DNA from: Actinomycetes bacterium
GTDB lineage: Bacteria > Actinomycetota > Actinomycetes > Mycobacteriales > Mycobacteriaceae
NCBI GenBank assembly: GCA_023461275.1
Contig: JAEYMI010000074.1
Location: 62,001-126,000, forward strand
Direction: 5' to 3'
Length of the DNA stretch: 64,000 nt
A program made the position numbers and the translations under genes. Below, in pieces: positions 6,873-15,444 of this stretch. How positions within the stretch are numbered: the stretch's first letter is position 1; every line of letters starts with the position of its first letter. Under the pieces are notes generated by a model. The model had not been told where the DNA came from. It saw only the letters and a program-made list of their open reading frames with translations, and did no database searches.

Positions 6873-9284
6873 GTGACTTCGAGCCAAGCGGCGCGCGCCG
6901 CCACCACTCCTGCCGTCAAACCCGTGAACACCCGACTCGCCGAGGAACTCGGTGTCCGCGAGTCCCAGGTCGCCGCGGCCGTGCAATTGCTTGACGAGGG
7001 CTCGACGGTCCCGTTCATCGCGCGCTACCGCAAAGAGGTCACCGGCAGTCTCGACGACGCGCAACTGCGCCAGCTCGAGGAACGACTCCAATACCTGCGG
7101 GAACTCGATGACCGGCGCGCCGCGGTCATCGCGTCGATCTCCGAACAGGGCAAACTCACCGACGAACTGAACGCCGCGTTGCTGAGTGCCGAGACCAAGT
7201 CGCGTGTCGAGGACATCTACCTCCCGTTCAAGCCCAAGCGCCGGACCAAGGCGCAGATCGCACGTGAGGCGGGCCTCGAACCCCTCGCCGACGCGCTGCT
7301 CGCCGACCCGTCGCTGGTGCCCGATGATGTTGCCGCGACGTTCCTTTCCGACGACGTCGCCGACGCGGCCGCCGCGCTGGAGGGTGCGCGCCACATCCTG
7401 ATCGAGCGGGCGTCGGAGGACGCCGACCTGGTGGCCGCGGTCCGCGAGAAGTTCTGGGGCGGCGGAAGTCTGCACACCACGCCACGATCCGACGCCGTCG
7501 CCGCATCTCCGGCCGGGCAGAAGTTCCGCGACTATTTCGAGTTCGCCGAGCCGTTGTCGTCCATGCCGTCGCATCGGGTGCTCGCCGTGTTGCGTGGTGA
7601 GAAGGAGGAGGTGCTGGCGCTGCGGTTCGACGGCGGAGAGGACGACGCGTACCAGTCGATGATCGCCGCCGCTCTTGATGTGAACCTCGCCGGACCCGGT
7701 GCGGCCACTGAATGGCTGGCGGGCACAGTGAAGTTCGCGTGGAAGATCAAGCTGTCGATCAGCGCCGCCGTCGATGCCCGGATTCGCCTTCGTCATGCAG
7801 CCGAGGCCGATGCCGTCACCGTCTTCGCCAAGAACCTGAAAGATCTGCTGCTCGCCGCACCGGCCGGCACCCGCGCCACCCTCGGTCTCGACCCGGGCTT
7901 CCGTACCGGGGTCAAGGTGGCCGTCGTCGACGCCACCGGCAAGGTCGTCGACACCGCGGTCATCTATCCGCACCAGCCGCAGAAGCAATGGGACGCGGCC
8001 AAGGCCGCCATCGGTGCGCTCGTCGCGCGTCACGGCGTCGAGCTGATCGCCATCGGCAATGGCACCGCGTCTCGTGAAACCGATTCGCTGGCAGCCGAAC
8101 TCATCTCCGATATCAAGGCCAGCGGGGCGACGGCGCCGACCAAGGCGGTGGTCAGTGAGGCGGGTGCGTCGGTGTATTCGGCGTCGGAGTACGCGTCGAA
8201 GGAACTGCCCGGAATGGATGTCTCGCTGCGCGGTGCGGTGTCCATCGCGCGTCGCCTGCAGGATCCGCTGGCCGAGCTGGTCAAGATCGATCCGAAGTCG
8301 ATCGGCGTCGGCCAGTATCAGCACGACATGACCCCCGGTGTGCTCGCCCGCAGCTTGGACGTCGTCGTCGAGGATGCGGTGAACGCCGTCGGAGTGGACC
8401 TGAACACCGCATCGGTTCCGCTGTTGTCGCGCGTATCGGGGGTCACCCCGACGCTGGCCGAAGCGATTGTCGCGCATCGTGATTCGGTTGGCGCGTTCAG
8501 CAGTCGCAAAGCGCTGCTGAAGGTTCCGCGGTTGGGGCCCAAGGCTTTTGAGCAGTGCGCCGGCTTCCTGCGAATCCGGGACGGGGAGGATCCGCTGGAT
8601 GCCTCGGGCGTGCATCCCGAGTCCTATCCGGCCGTCCGCCGAATCCTCGACCGCTCCGGTGTGACGCTGACCGAGCTGATCGGCGATGAGCGGAAGCTGC
8701 GTGCACTGCGCCCGGAGGAGTTCGCCGACGAAAGATTCGGCGTGCCCACCGTCACCGACATCCTTGCCGAACTGCACAAGCCCGGCCGCGACCCCCGACC
8801 CGCTTTTGTCACAGCGACATTCGCCGACGGCGTGGAGAAGGTCGGTGACCTCAAGCCCGGCATGATCCTCGACGGGGTGGTCACCAACGTGGCGGCCTTC
8901 GGCGCCTTCGTCGACGTCGGCGTGCATCAGGACGGGCTGGTGCATGTCTCGGCGATGTCGGATCGGTTCATCTCCGACCCGCACGACGTGGTGCGCTCCG
9001 GCCAGGTGGTCAAGGTCAAGGTGGTCGACGTCGACGTCGACCGTCAGCGCATCGGGCTTTCCCTGCGGCTCGACGACGAGGCCGGTCCGGGCCGCAAGCC
9101 CGGGGGAGCCGGCCAGCCCCGCCAAGGTGGCCAACCGCGTCAGGGTGGCCGCGGCGGGCAGGGTGGTCAGGCTCGCCAGGGTGGCCGTGACGGCAAGCGT
9201 GCCGGCAACGACCGTCGCGACAACCGTCCGGCACCCAGCGGTTCGATGGCGCAGGCGTTGCGCGACGCCGGCTTCGGCAAATAG
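6873..9284 (+). CDS. tex: Tex family S1 RNA-binding transcription accessory protein
   Basis: This 803-residue protein starts at GTG. Tex domains are present in order: the N-terminal Tex-like helical region with VPFIARYRKEVTGSLDD (about residues 49-65), a YqgF RNase-H-like domain (TLGLDPGFRTGVKVAVVD), a helix-hairpin-helix pair (NTASVPLLSRVSGVTPTLAE), and a C-terminal S1 domain (GMILDGVVTNVAAFGAFVDV). A Gly/Gln/Arg-rich tail (repeats of GGQARQGG type) follows at about 735-785. It probably binds RNA or DNA and influences transcription. The basic repetitive tail is longer than in many homologues. It is divergent from mntH. Confidence 0.93.
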   Translation: MTSSQAARAATTPAVKPVNTRLAEELGVRESQVAAAVQLLDEGSTVPFIARYRKEVTGSLDDAQLRQLEERLQYLRELDDRRAAVIASISEQGKLTDELNAALLSAETKSRVEDIYLPFKPKRRTKAQIAREAGLEPLADALLADPSLVPDDVAATFLSDDVADAAAALEGARHILIERASEDADLVAAVREKFWGGGSLHTTPRSDAVAASPAGQKFRDYFEFAEPLSSMPSHRVLAVLRGEKEEVLALRFDGGEDDAYQSMIAAALDVNLAGPGAATEWLAGTVKFAWKIKLSISAAVDARIRLRHAAEADAVTVFAKNLKDLLLAAPAGTRATLGLDPGFRTGVKVAVVDATGKVVDTAVIYPHQPQKQWDAAKAAIGALVARHGVELIAIGNGTASRETDSLAAELISDIKASGATAPTKAVVSEAGASVYSASEYASKELPGMDVSLRGAVSIARRLQDPLAELVKIDPKSIGVGQYQHDMTPGVLARSLDVVVEDAVNAVGVDLNTASVPLLSRVSGVTPTLAEAIVAHRDSVGAFSSRKALLKVPRLGPKAFEQCAGFLRIRDGEDPLDASGVHPESYPAVRRILDRSGVTLTELIGDERKLRALRPEEFADERFGVPTVTDILAELHKPGRDPRPAFVTATFADGVEKVGDLKPGMILDGVVTNVAAFGAFVDVGVHQDGLVHVSAMSDRFISDPHDVVRSGQVVKVKVVDVDVDRQRIGLSLRLDDEAGPGRKPGGAGQPRQGGQPRQGGRGGQGGQARQGGRDGKRAGNDRRDNRPAPSGSMAQALRDAGFGK

Positions 9285-9358
9285 CGATACCTCTTCCTGT
9301 TCCGCCGTGTCCCAGAGGTACAGGTCGTCGGTTCGCTGACGTCGATTACGGTTAGTCC

Positions 9359-9487
9359 GTGATTAGTACTACCGCGCCCAAGTCGATACGGATCGGCGGG
9401 CTGGCTTGGTGTGCGGGCGGCGCGTCCACACGGTCCAACTGTGAGATTTTCTGTGCCTCTCACGACCGCGCCAAGGAGAACCGCTGA
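9359..9487 (+). CDS. Possible 42-residue leader ORF before the GIY-YIG gene
   Basis: A GTG-initiated frame of 42 codons ends at TGA 9485-9487. It is moderately Cys-rich (three cysteines). Its last codons overlap the AAGGAG that could serve as the ribosome-binding site of the downstream GIY-YIG gene, an arrangement that could couple translation. No ribosome-binding site of its own is seen, so it would have to be leaderless. It may be non-coding; confidence is low. Confidence 0.2.
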   Translation: MISTTAPKSIRIGGLAWCAGGASTRSNCEIFCASHDRAKENR

Positions 9488-9495
9488 GCGCGCAA

Positions 9496-10380
9496 GTGGT
9501 GGCAGTGAACGTCCAAATCCCCGCCGCCACCACGGCACCGGTAGTCGCAGACTTCACCACCCATGCCCTGCGGGTGGGCTACTTCCACCGCCGCGACTGG
9601 CAGAACCTACCCGCGGCTGAATGGACGGAGCCCGGCGTCTACGTCCTAATGACCACCGACGGCAGCGGCGTCATATATGTCGGTAAGTCGGTAAAGCTCC
9701 GCAATCGGATCAGCACTCACAACAGCGACCAGCCGATCGACTGGCAACGGGCGCTCGTATGCAAGCGTGACACTTCCCACGGCTTCACCAGCGCCGACAT
9801 CGGCTACCTGGAAGGCCGCCTGGCCGCCGAGTTGGACGCTATCCCGGGCATTACCGTCCATCGCGGCAAGGAGGACCGCGATGACACCCTCCCCCGGCAC
9901 ATGGAACTGTCGCTCGACGAGCTGCTCGGTTCGATCCTGTCGGCACTCCGCCTGGCTGGCCTTGATGTCCACAAACCCGCCGACCTGCCCGACTATGACG
10001 ACGGCGACGAGGAGGCGATCTCAACAGAACACACTGTGACCACCAGGCCGACCCCTGACGTTCGATCACGCCGAACGAAGAAAGCCAAACTGCCCGACCT
10101 CGTGGCCGCTGGATTGATCAGTGCGGGCACCGAACTGCACCTGACCCAGGGCGGCACCACAGCGACCGGAACTGTATCCACCCAGGGCGAGATCGTGGTG
10201 AATGGTGTCGCGTACAACTCTGTGAGTAAAGCCGCTCAGATAGCCCTCAACAGCGGCCGCGACCAAACGGCACAAGTCCTGTCGTCGAACGGATGGGTCA
10301 CCTGGCACATCGGCAGCCCGACCGGGCCACTGCTGGACTCTCTGCGTGACCAGTACGGTGTTGTGGCGGAGCAAGCGTAG
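9496..10380 (+). CDS. GIY-YIG nuclease fused to a RAMA/DUF4357-like domain
   Basis: This 294-residue protein has an N-terminal GIY-YIG fold: PGVYVLMTTDGSGVIYVGKS (residues 46-65), the catalytic arginine region LRNRIS, and the metal-binding glutamate in GYLEGRLAAEL. A charged linker of about 45 residues is followed by a C-terminal domain (about 200-285) with LVAAGLISAGTELHL, GEIVVNGVAYNSVSKAA and NGWVTWHI. That is the pattern of RAMA/DUF4357 domains, which accompany restriction-modification proteins and are thought to read modified DNA. A modification-directed or defence nuclease is therefore plausible but unproven. GTG 9496 is the first start with a nearby Shine-Dalgarno (AAGGAG, 17 bp away); GTG 9505 is an alternative. 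Confidence 0.72.
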   Translation: MVAVNVQIPAATTAPVVADFTTHALRVGYFHRRDWQNLPAAEWTEPGVYVLMTTDGSGVIYVGKSVKLRNRISTHNSDQPIDWQRALVCKRDTSHGFTSADIGYLEGRLAAELDAIPGITVHRGKEDRDDTLPRHMELSLDELLGSILSALRLAGLDVHKPADLPDYDDGDEEAISTEHTVTTRPTPDVRSRRTKKAKLPDLVAAGLISAGTELHLTQGGTTATGTVSTQGEIVVNGVAYNSVSKAAQIALNSGRDQTAQVLSSNGWVTWHIGSPTGPLLDSLRDQYGVVAEQA

Positions 10381-10453
10381 GTTCGCCCCGACTCTGCCAC
10401 CGGCGACCTCGGCACCGATAGCCACAAGCGCATTCTACTGAGGTGCTCGTGGT

Positions 10454-10714
10454 TCATTCAGTCGCAGGCGGCTCCCACTCGATGTCTTTCCACTCGGCTC
10501 GCGGATCATCCTCACTGGTCTTGACGAAGCGCGACAACGCCTGCAACTCGTGTGGGCACTCTGTATTCCGCCTGGTGTCCAAATCGCGGCCCTGTTCATC
10601 GAACAATCCGTTCCGGGTTGCCTTCCCTGTCGGCCAATAGACGGATTCAGATGACCCGCAAGAAGGGCACGGGATGTACAAGTTGTCCGGTTGCCACCTC
10701 ACCCACGACGCCAT
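10454..10714 (-). CDS. Small zinc-ribbon-like protein, unknown function
   Basis: This 86-residue protein is not recognised. It has an N-terminal CPSCGSSESVYW knuckle (Cys 16 and 19), a later CPHELQ (Cys 53, His 55) that could complete a zinc site, and a Trp-rich acidic tail (EWKDIEWEPPATE). There is no Shine-Dalgarno; a TAGATT box about 7 nt upstream of the ATG fits a leaderless transcript. It lies convergent with the GIY-YIG gene in a less GC-rich patch between tex and the MFS gene, so it may be part of the same acquired segment. Confidence 0.5.
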   Translation of the reverse strand: MASWVRWQPDNLYIPCPSCGSSESVYWPTGKATRNGLFDEQGRDLDTRRNTECPHELQALSRFVKTSEDDPRAEWKDIEWEPPATE

Positions 10715-10837
10715 TGATCGAATCTAACAGTCCAGGCGAGCCGAACTGGCTTAATGCGTACGTCGCGAAGCCGCGCTTGTTGTCCCGCCGGTTTCTCGGT
10801 GACGTCGAGGTTGAGCCACCCCCTATTACGGTACACC

Positions 10838-10868
10838 ATGTCTCGAATATGCTAAATTATCGAGACAT
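10838..10868. promoter_or_regulatory. 31-bp inverted repeat, probable TetR operator at the MFS promoter
   Basis: Perfect 9-bp arms ATGTCTCGA and TCGAGACAT are separated by 13 AT-rich bases that could include a -10 element (TAAATTAT). The element is 23 bp upstream of the MFS start and probably binds the TetR regulator encoded just downstream of the transporter. Confidence 0.6.
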
Positions 10869-10891
10869 AGTGACTTGTAATAGGAGTAGTG

Positions 10892-12094
10892 ATGTCAATT
10901 TCTAGTGATCAACGCGTATTTTCGGTGCCGGCGGTCGCGGCCACCGCGTTCGCCTTCGCGGTCGCCATGCTCGGCACGACGCTGCCGACGCCGCTGTACT
11001 CGATCTACTCGGGCCGGTTCGGCTTCACCGAACTGACGGTGACCATCCTGTTCGCGGTCTACGCGCTCGGAGTGGTCGCCGCGCTGACCATCTTTGGTCG
11101 GCTCTCCGACGAGGTCGGGCGGCGGCCGGTCCTCATGCTGGCGGTCGGACTGTCGGGCGTGAGCGCCGTGGTCTTCCTGGCGTCGACGGACCTGACGCTG
11201 CTCATCGTGGCCCGCGTGATCTCCGGCCTCGGTGCGGGTTTGATGAGTGGTGCGGGCACGGCCGCGGTGATCGATCTGTTCCCGCCGCAGCGCCGTGGGA
11301 CCGCGGCGGTCCTCGCGGTCGGTGCCAACACCGGCGGCCTCGCGCTGGGCACGCTGTTGTCGGGGATTCTCGCCGACACCAGCAGCCACCCGCTGGTGGT
11401 GCCATTCGTGGTTCACCTCGCCCTCGCCGTGCTGGCGCTGGCCGGGCTGTGGTTGTTCGCCCCCGCACCGGCCACCACGGGCCGATTCCGGCTCCGGGTT
11501 CGACGCCTTCATGTGCCGACGGAGATTCACGGGGCGTTCGTGCGGGCAGTTCTGGCCGCCGGCAGCGCCTTTGCCGTCACCGGTGTGCTCACCTCCGTAT
11601 CGGCGTTGTTCCTCGCCCGCGATCTGCACCTCACCAGCCACACGCTGGCCGGGTTCGAGGTCTTCCTGGCGTTCGCCGGTATGGCCGTCGGGCAACTTGC
11701 CGGCCGTCGCTTGCCGGCCAGAAAGGCCCTTGCCACAGGGTGTTTCGGCCTCGTGGTGGCGGCAGCACTGTTGGCGGCCGCGTTGGGTGCCTCGTCGCTG
11801 TGGGCGCTGCTCGCTTCGGCAGCGGTACTCGGTTTGGCCGGTGGACTCTGCCTCAACGCCGGCATCGCCACCACCGTCGAGTGCGTGCCGGTCGAGCATC
11901 GGGGTGAGGTCTCCTCGTCGTTCTTCGCCGGCATCTATCTGATGCTCGCGGTGCCGGCGATCGGGGTCGGCGCGATGTCCACGATCGTGGGATTGCGCAG
12001 TGCGGGTATCGGATTCGCGGTCGTCGTGGCCATCCTTGCGGGAGCCGTCGGGATCGGTGAAGTCACATCCGGGGCCCGCAGGCGGACGCCGTAG
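10892..12094 (+). CDS. MFS transporter (drug/metabolite efflux type)
   Basis: This 400-residue protein has about 12 hydrophobic segments. The MFS loop 2-3 motif is GRLSDEVGRRPVLMLAVGL at about residues 70-88, and the RVISGLGAGLMSGAG region follows in helix 4-5. A second half begins after the basic loop LRVRRLHVPTE. ATG 10892 is preferred over GTG 10889 because AGGAG ends 5 bp before it. The gene is followed after 10 bp by a TetR regulator and preceded by a 31-bp palindrome, so it is a self-contained regulated efflux unit. The substrate cannot be predicted. Confidence 0.85.
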   Translation: MSISSDQRVFSVPAVAATAFAFAVAMLGTTLPTPLYSIYSGRFGFTELTVTILFAVYALGVVAALTIFGRLSDEVGRRPVLMLAVGLSGVSAVVFLASTDLTLLIVARVISGLGAGLMSGAGTAAVIDLFPPQRRGTAAVLAVGANTGGLALGTLLSGILADTSSHPLVVPFVVHLALAVLALAGLWLFAPAPATTGRFRLRVRRLHVPTEIHGAFVRAVLAAGSAFAVTGVLTSVSALFLARDLHLTSHTLAGFEVFLAFAGMAVGQLAGRRLPARKALATGCFGLVVAAALLAAALGASSLWALLASAAVLGLAGGLCLNAGIATTVECVPVEHRGEVSSSFFAGIYLMLAVPAIGVGAMSTIVGLRSAGIGFAVVVAILAGAVGIGEVTSGARRRTP

Positions 12095-12104
12095 ACTGGC
12101 CGCC

Positions 12105-12695
12105 ATGACGTCCGCCGACGGTGCCCGGCCGGGCCGACCTCGTAGCGAGAGTGCCCGTCATGCGGTGCTCAGGGCTGTCGACGACCTGCTGGTGGAGGTC
12201 GGATACTCCGCGATGACCATGAAGGGCATCGCGGAGCGGGCGGGCGTTGGACGCCAGACCGTGTATCGCTGGTGGGCGTCGAAAGCGGAGATTCTCCTCG
12301 AAGCCAGTGCAGCGGATGCCGAACGCGAACTAGCTGTCGAGCCGCAAAAGACCGCTCACGCCGAGGTGAGCGGTTTTCTGCGTGCACTGGTGCGTTTCCT
12401 GACCGAATCCGATGCGGGACTTGCCTATCGCGCACTGATCGGCGAGGCGCAACACGATCAGGCGGTCGCCGCGTTGCTGCACGGCGAGGATGTCCTGGGA
12501 CTCGCGGCACGCCGGGTGATCCGGCGGGTACAGGAACTCGGGGCGCTGTCACCGACCATCGATGACGCTCGCGCTACAGCAGAACTGGTCGGTCCCATCG
12601 TCTTTCGCATCCTCGTCGAAGGGTGGTCCGCCGACTCGGTCGTCATCGACGATCTCGCTGCGCGCTTCCTTGACGCCCGTCCGGTCACCCGTTGA
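12105..12695 (+). CDS. TetR/AcrR family transcriptional regulator
   Basis: This 196-residue protein has an N-terminal helix-turn-helix (MTMKGIAERAGVGRQTVYRWW, about residues 34-54, with the usual KAEILLEA that follows). The C-terminal ligand domain is of the TetR_C type (GLAYRALIGEAQHD, LVGPIVFRILVEGWSAD). It begins 10 bp after the MFS stop and is likely cotranscribed, controlling the operon through the palindrome at 10838-10868. The start at ATG 12105 gives the normal family length. Its last 11 bp overlap the convergent hydroxylase gene. Confidence 0.88.
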   Translation: MTSADGARPGRPRSESARHAVLRAVDDLLVEVGYSAMTMKGIAERAGVGRQTVYRWWASKAEILLEASAADAERELAVEPQKTAHAEVSGFLRALVRFLTESDAGLAYRALIGEAQHDQAVAALLHGEDVLGLAARRVIRRVQELGALSPTIDDARATAELVGPIVFRILVEGWSADSVVIDDLAARFLDARPVTR

Positions 12696-15444
12696 GCAGC
12701 CGCCAGATCCGGTCGCGGGACATCGGCGTCTCGTAGGGCCGGACGCCGATCGCGCGTCGGATCGCGTTGGCCAGTGCGGGCGCGACCGGGTTGTACGGCG
12801 ACTCGCTCATCGATTTGGCGCCGTAGGGTCCGAGGTCATCGGAGGTTTCTGCGAAGTAGACCTCGGTGTCGGGGATGTCAGCCATCTGCGGCACGCGGTA
12901 GGTGCGGAACACCGGGGTGACCGGCACGCCTTTGCCGTCGAGCATGATCTCCTCGTACATGGCCGACCCGATCCCTTGGGCCACACCACCTTCCACCTGA
13001 CCCAGGCACTGCTGTGGGTTCATCACGGTGCCGGCGTCGGCGGCATGCACCGACTGCAGGATGCGGACGACGCCGGTGTCGGTGTTGACTGCGACCCGGA
13101 ACGCCTGCACGTTGAATGCGATGGAACGCAGGGCACCGTCCTCAGAGCCGGTGGCCACGACTCGGTCGTCGACGCGATGCTCGGGGCTCACGGCCTCGAC
13201 GAGTTCGGCGAACCCGATCAGCCGATCGCCGACACGGACGCCGTCGGCGCCGAGTTCCATGACGTCGGGTGCGTACCCACCGTGCCCGATGATGGCCGAT
13301 GCCCCGGCCAGCAGCAGCCGTCGAAGCCGTTGCGCCGCACCGTAAACAGCTTTACCGGCGACGGTGGTGCCGGCCGAGGCGAAGGCGCCGGTGTCGTACT
13401 CGGCGCTGTCGGTGTCGCCGTGGGTGAGACGGATGCGGGAGGGATCGGTGGACATCGTGGTCGCCACGATCTGGGTGTGCACAGTCGTTGTGCCGTTACC
13501 GAATTCGCTGGTCCCGACTCCGACGTGGTAGGTGCCGTCGGAATCCACTCCCACGCTGACGCTCGAATAGTGCCCGCGCGGAGCCATTGTCGCGATCGCG
13601 GCGAGCGCCATCCCCTCGCCGACCTTCCACGCGTTGCCCTGCGGTGGCTCGACACCGTTGCCGCGTCGTAATGCGCTTTCCGCCAGGTCAATACACTGAT
13701 CGAGACCGTAGCTGCCGTAGACCAGGTCCTCTTCGGGTTCGGGATGCGCGATCAGCAGGGGGTCACCGTCGGCGACGGCATTGATCCGCCGAAGCTCGAA
13801 GGGGTCGATTTGCAGGGTGATCGCCAACTCGTCCATTGCTGATTCCACTGCCAGGATGACCTGGCCAAGCCCGTAGCCACGGAACGCGCCCGACGGCGGG
13901 TTGTTGGTGTAAACGACTTCGGCGTCAACACGTTTGGTGGGGCAGGTGTAGACCGACACCGATTCGGCGCAGGCGTGGAACATCACGCCGATGGAGTGGT
14001 TGCCGTATGCGCCGGTGTCGGAGAGGACGTCGACCTTCATCGCGGTCAGCCGGCCCGACTTGTCGGCGCCGAGGTTCACCGATACCCGGAACGGATGCCG
14101 GTAGGTGGTGCGGGTCATCTCGTCGTTGCGGGTCATCTCGTACGCGACCGGGGCACCGGTGCGCAGCGTGGCGATCGCGACGAGATCCTCGGTGAGCAAT
14201 TCCTGTTTGCCGCCGAACCCGCCGCCGACGCGACCGCTGAAGACGCGGATACGGTCGGCGGGCATATCCAGGAGGTAGGCCAGTTCGTCGCGTACCAGGA
14301 AGGGCACCTGGGTGCTGGTGCGGATCACCAGCCGATCGTCGTCATCGAGCCAGGCAATCGACCCGTGGGTTTCCAGCTGGGCGTGCGAGACCCGGGCGGT
14401 CTGCCAGGTGCCGCCGACGGTGACCTCGGAATCATCCAGCGCCGCAGCGATATCGCCGCCGAAACCCTCATGGAAGGACGCGATGACGTTGCGGTCGGCC
14501 TCGGCGACGCGGTCGGCCGGTGTGCGATCGGGATGAATCAGTGGTGCGCCCGGGCCACGTGCCTCGTCGGGATCGAAGACTGCGGCGAGCGGCTCGTAGG
14601 TGACCTCGATGAGCCGGCACGCTTCTTCGGCGGCGCCGGCGGTGGTGGCCACCACCGCGGCGACCCGCTGTCCGACGAAGCGGACCACGTCGTCGAAGAC
14701 CAGGGTGTCGTCGGGGTCGTCGTCGCGGGTCTCGTGCCGGGCGGTGGAAAACCGTGGTGTGGAAACGTTCTCGTGGGTGAGGACCAGGGTCACGCCGTCG
14801 ACGGCCGCGGCCGCGGTGGTGTCGATCGAGACGATCCGTGCATGCGGGTGCGGTGAGGACAGCACGCGCAGGAACTGGGTGCCCGGTGGGAGTTCGATAT
14901 CGAAGGTGTAGGGCTCGGTGCCGGTGACCACCCGCTTGGCGGCCGGTGGGTTCAGTGAGGTGCCGACGGTACCGACCGGCGAGGTTGGTGCGGGGCGTTC
15001 ACCTGGATCGGCACTCTGCCTGATCGCCGCCCGAATCGCCCGATATCCCGTGCAGCGGCACAGATTTCCCTTCATGTGGCGCTGTAGTTCGGCGGGGTCG
15101 GCCACCACCTCGTCGGGCAGGGTCGATGAGGTGACGATCATGCCCGCGGTGCAGAAGCCGCACTGGAAACCGAAGTTGTCGACGAAGGCTTGCTGCACCG
15201 GGTGCAGATCGTCGGGGGTACCCAGGCCGCTGACCGTGGTGACCGATCGGCCGTCGATGCGTTGTGCGGGAAAGATGCAGGAGTGCACCGGCTTTCCGTC
15301 CACCAGGACTGAACAGGCGCCGCAGTCACCGGCGTCGCAGCCTTTCTTCACCTCGAAGTGTGCGGCGTCGCGCAGCAGTGTGCGCAGGCACTGACCGGGC
15401 TGCGGTTCGAGCTCGCAGGGCTCGCCGTTGATCTCGAACTTCAT
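12685..15444 (-). CDS. Molybdenum hydroxylase, fused 2Fe-2S and Mo-cofactor subunits (xanthine dehydrogenase-like)
   Basis: This is a 919-residue xanthine-oxidase-family enzyme. Residues 1-80 form a plant-type 2Fe-2S domain (CDAGDCGACSVLVDGKPVHSC) and residues 85-145 the second 2Fe-2S domain (QCGFCTAGM, NLCRCTGYRAI). The rest is the molybdopterin domain (RVFSGRVGGGFGGKQE, PSGAFRGYGLGQ, and GAKSMSESPYNPVAPALANA near the C-terminus). FAD is not included; it is encoded by the next gene with a 4-bp ATGA overlap. The FeS-Mo fusion is the aldehyde oxidoreductase (MOP) layout rather than the classical xdhA/xdhB split. With the adjacent 8-oxoguanine deaminase and nearby urate genes, a purine such as xanthine is the most likely substrate. 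Confidence 0.85.
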   Translation of the reverse strand: MKFEINGEPCELEPQPGQCLRTLLRDAAHFEVKKGCDAGDCGACSVLVDGKPVHSCIFPAQRIDGRSVTTVSGLGTPDDLHPVQQAFVDNFGFQCGFCTAGMIVTSSTLPDEVVADPAELQRHMKGNLCRCTGYRAIRAAIRQSADPGERPAPTSPVGTVGTSLNPPAAKRVVTGTEPYTFDIELPPGTQFLRVLSSPHPHARIVSIDTTAAAAVDGVTLVLTHENVSTPRFSTARHETRDDDPDDTLVFDDVVRFVGQRVAAVVATTAGAAEEACRLIEVTYEPLAAVFDPDEARGPGAPLIHPDRTPADRVAEADRNVIASFHEGFGGDIAAALDDSEVTVGGTWQTARVSHAQLETHGSIAWLDDDDRLVIRTSTQVPFLVRDELAYLLDMPADRIRVFSGRVGGGFGGKQELLTEDLVAIATLRTGAPVAYEMTRNDEMTRTTYRHPFRVSVNLGADKSGRLTAMKVDVLSDTGAYGNHSIGVMFHACAESVSVYTCPTKRVDAEVVYTNNPPSGAFRGYGLGQVILAVESAMDELAITLQIDPFELRRINAVADGDPLLIAHPEPEEDLVYGSYGLDQCIDLAESALRRGNGVEPPQGNAWKVGEGMALAAIATMAPRGHYSSVSVGVDSDGTYHVGVGTSEFGNGTTTVHTQIVATTMSTDPSRIRLTHGDTDSAEYDTGAFASAGTTVAGKAVYGAAQRLRRLLLAGASAIIGHGGYAPDVMELGADGVRVGDRLIGFAELVEAVSPEHRVDDRVVATGSEDGALRSIAFNVQAFRVAVNTDTGVVRILQSVHAADAGTVMNPQQCLGQVEGGVAQGIGSAMYEEIMLDGKGVPVTPVFRTYRVPQMADIPDTEVYFAETSDDLGPYGAKSMSESPYNPVAPALANAIRRAIGVRPYETPMSRDRIWRLLNG

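Noticed and set aside
6801..9134. A 777-codon open frame opposite tex
   Set aside because: It is antisense to all Tex domains, with composition typical of a GC-rich shadow frame and no recognisable domain.
11202..11942. Possible tRNA or small RNA inside the MFS region
   Set aside because: No cloverleaf or conserved RNA core could be found; the sequence is fully explained by the transporter.
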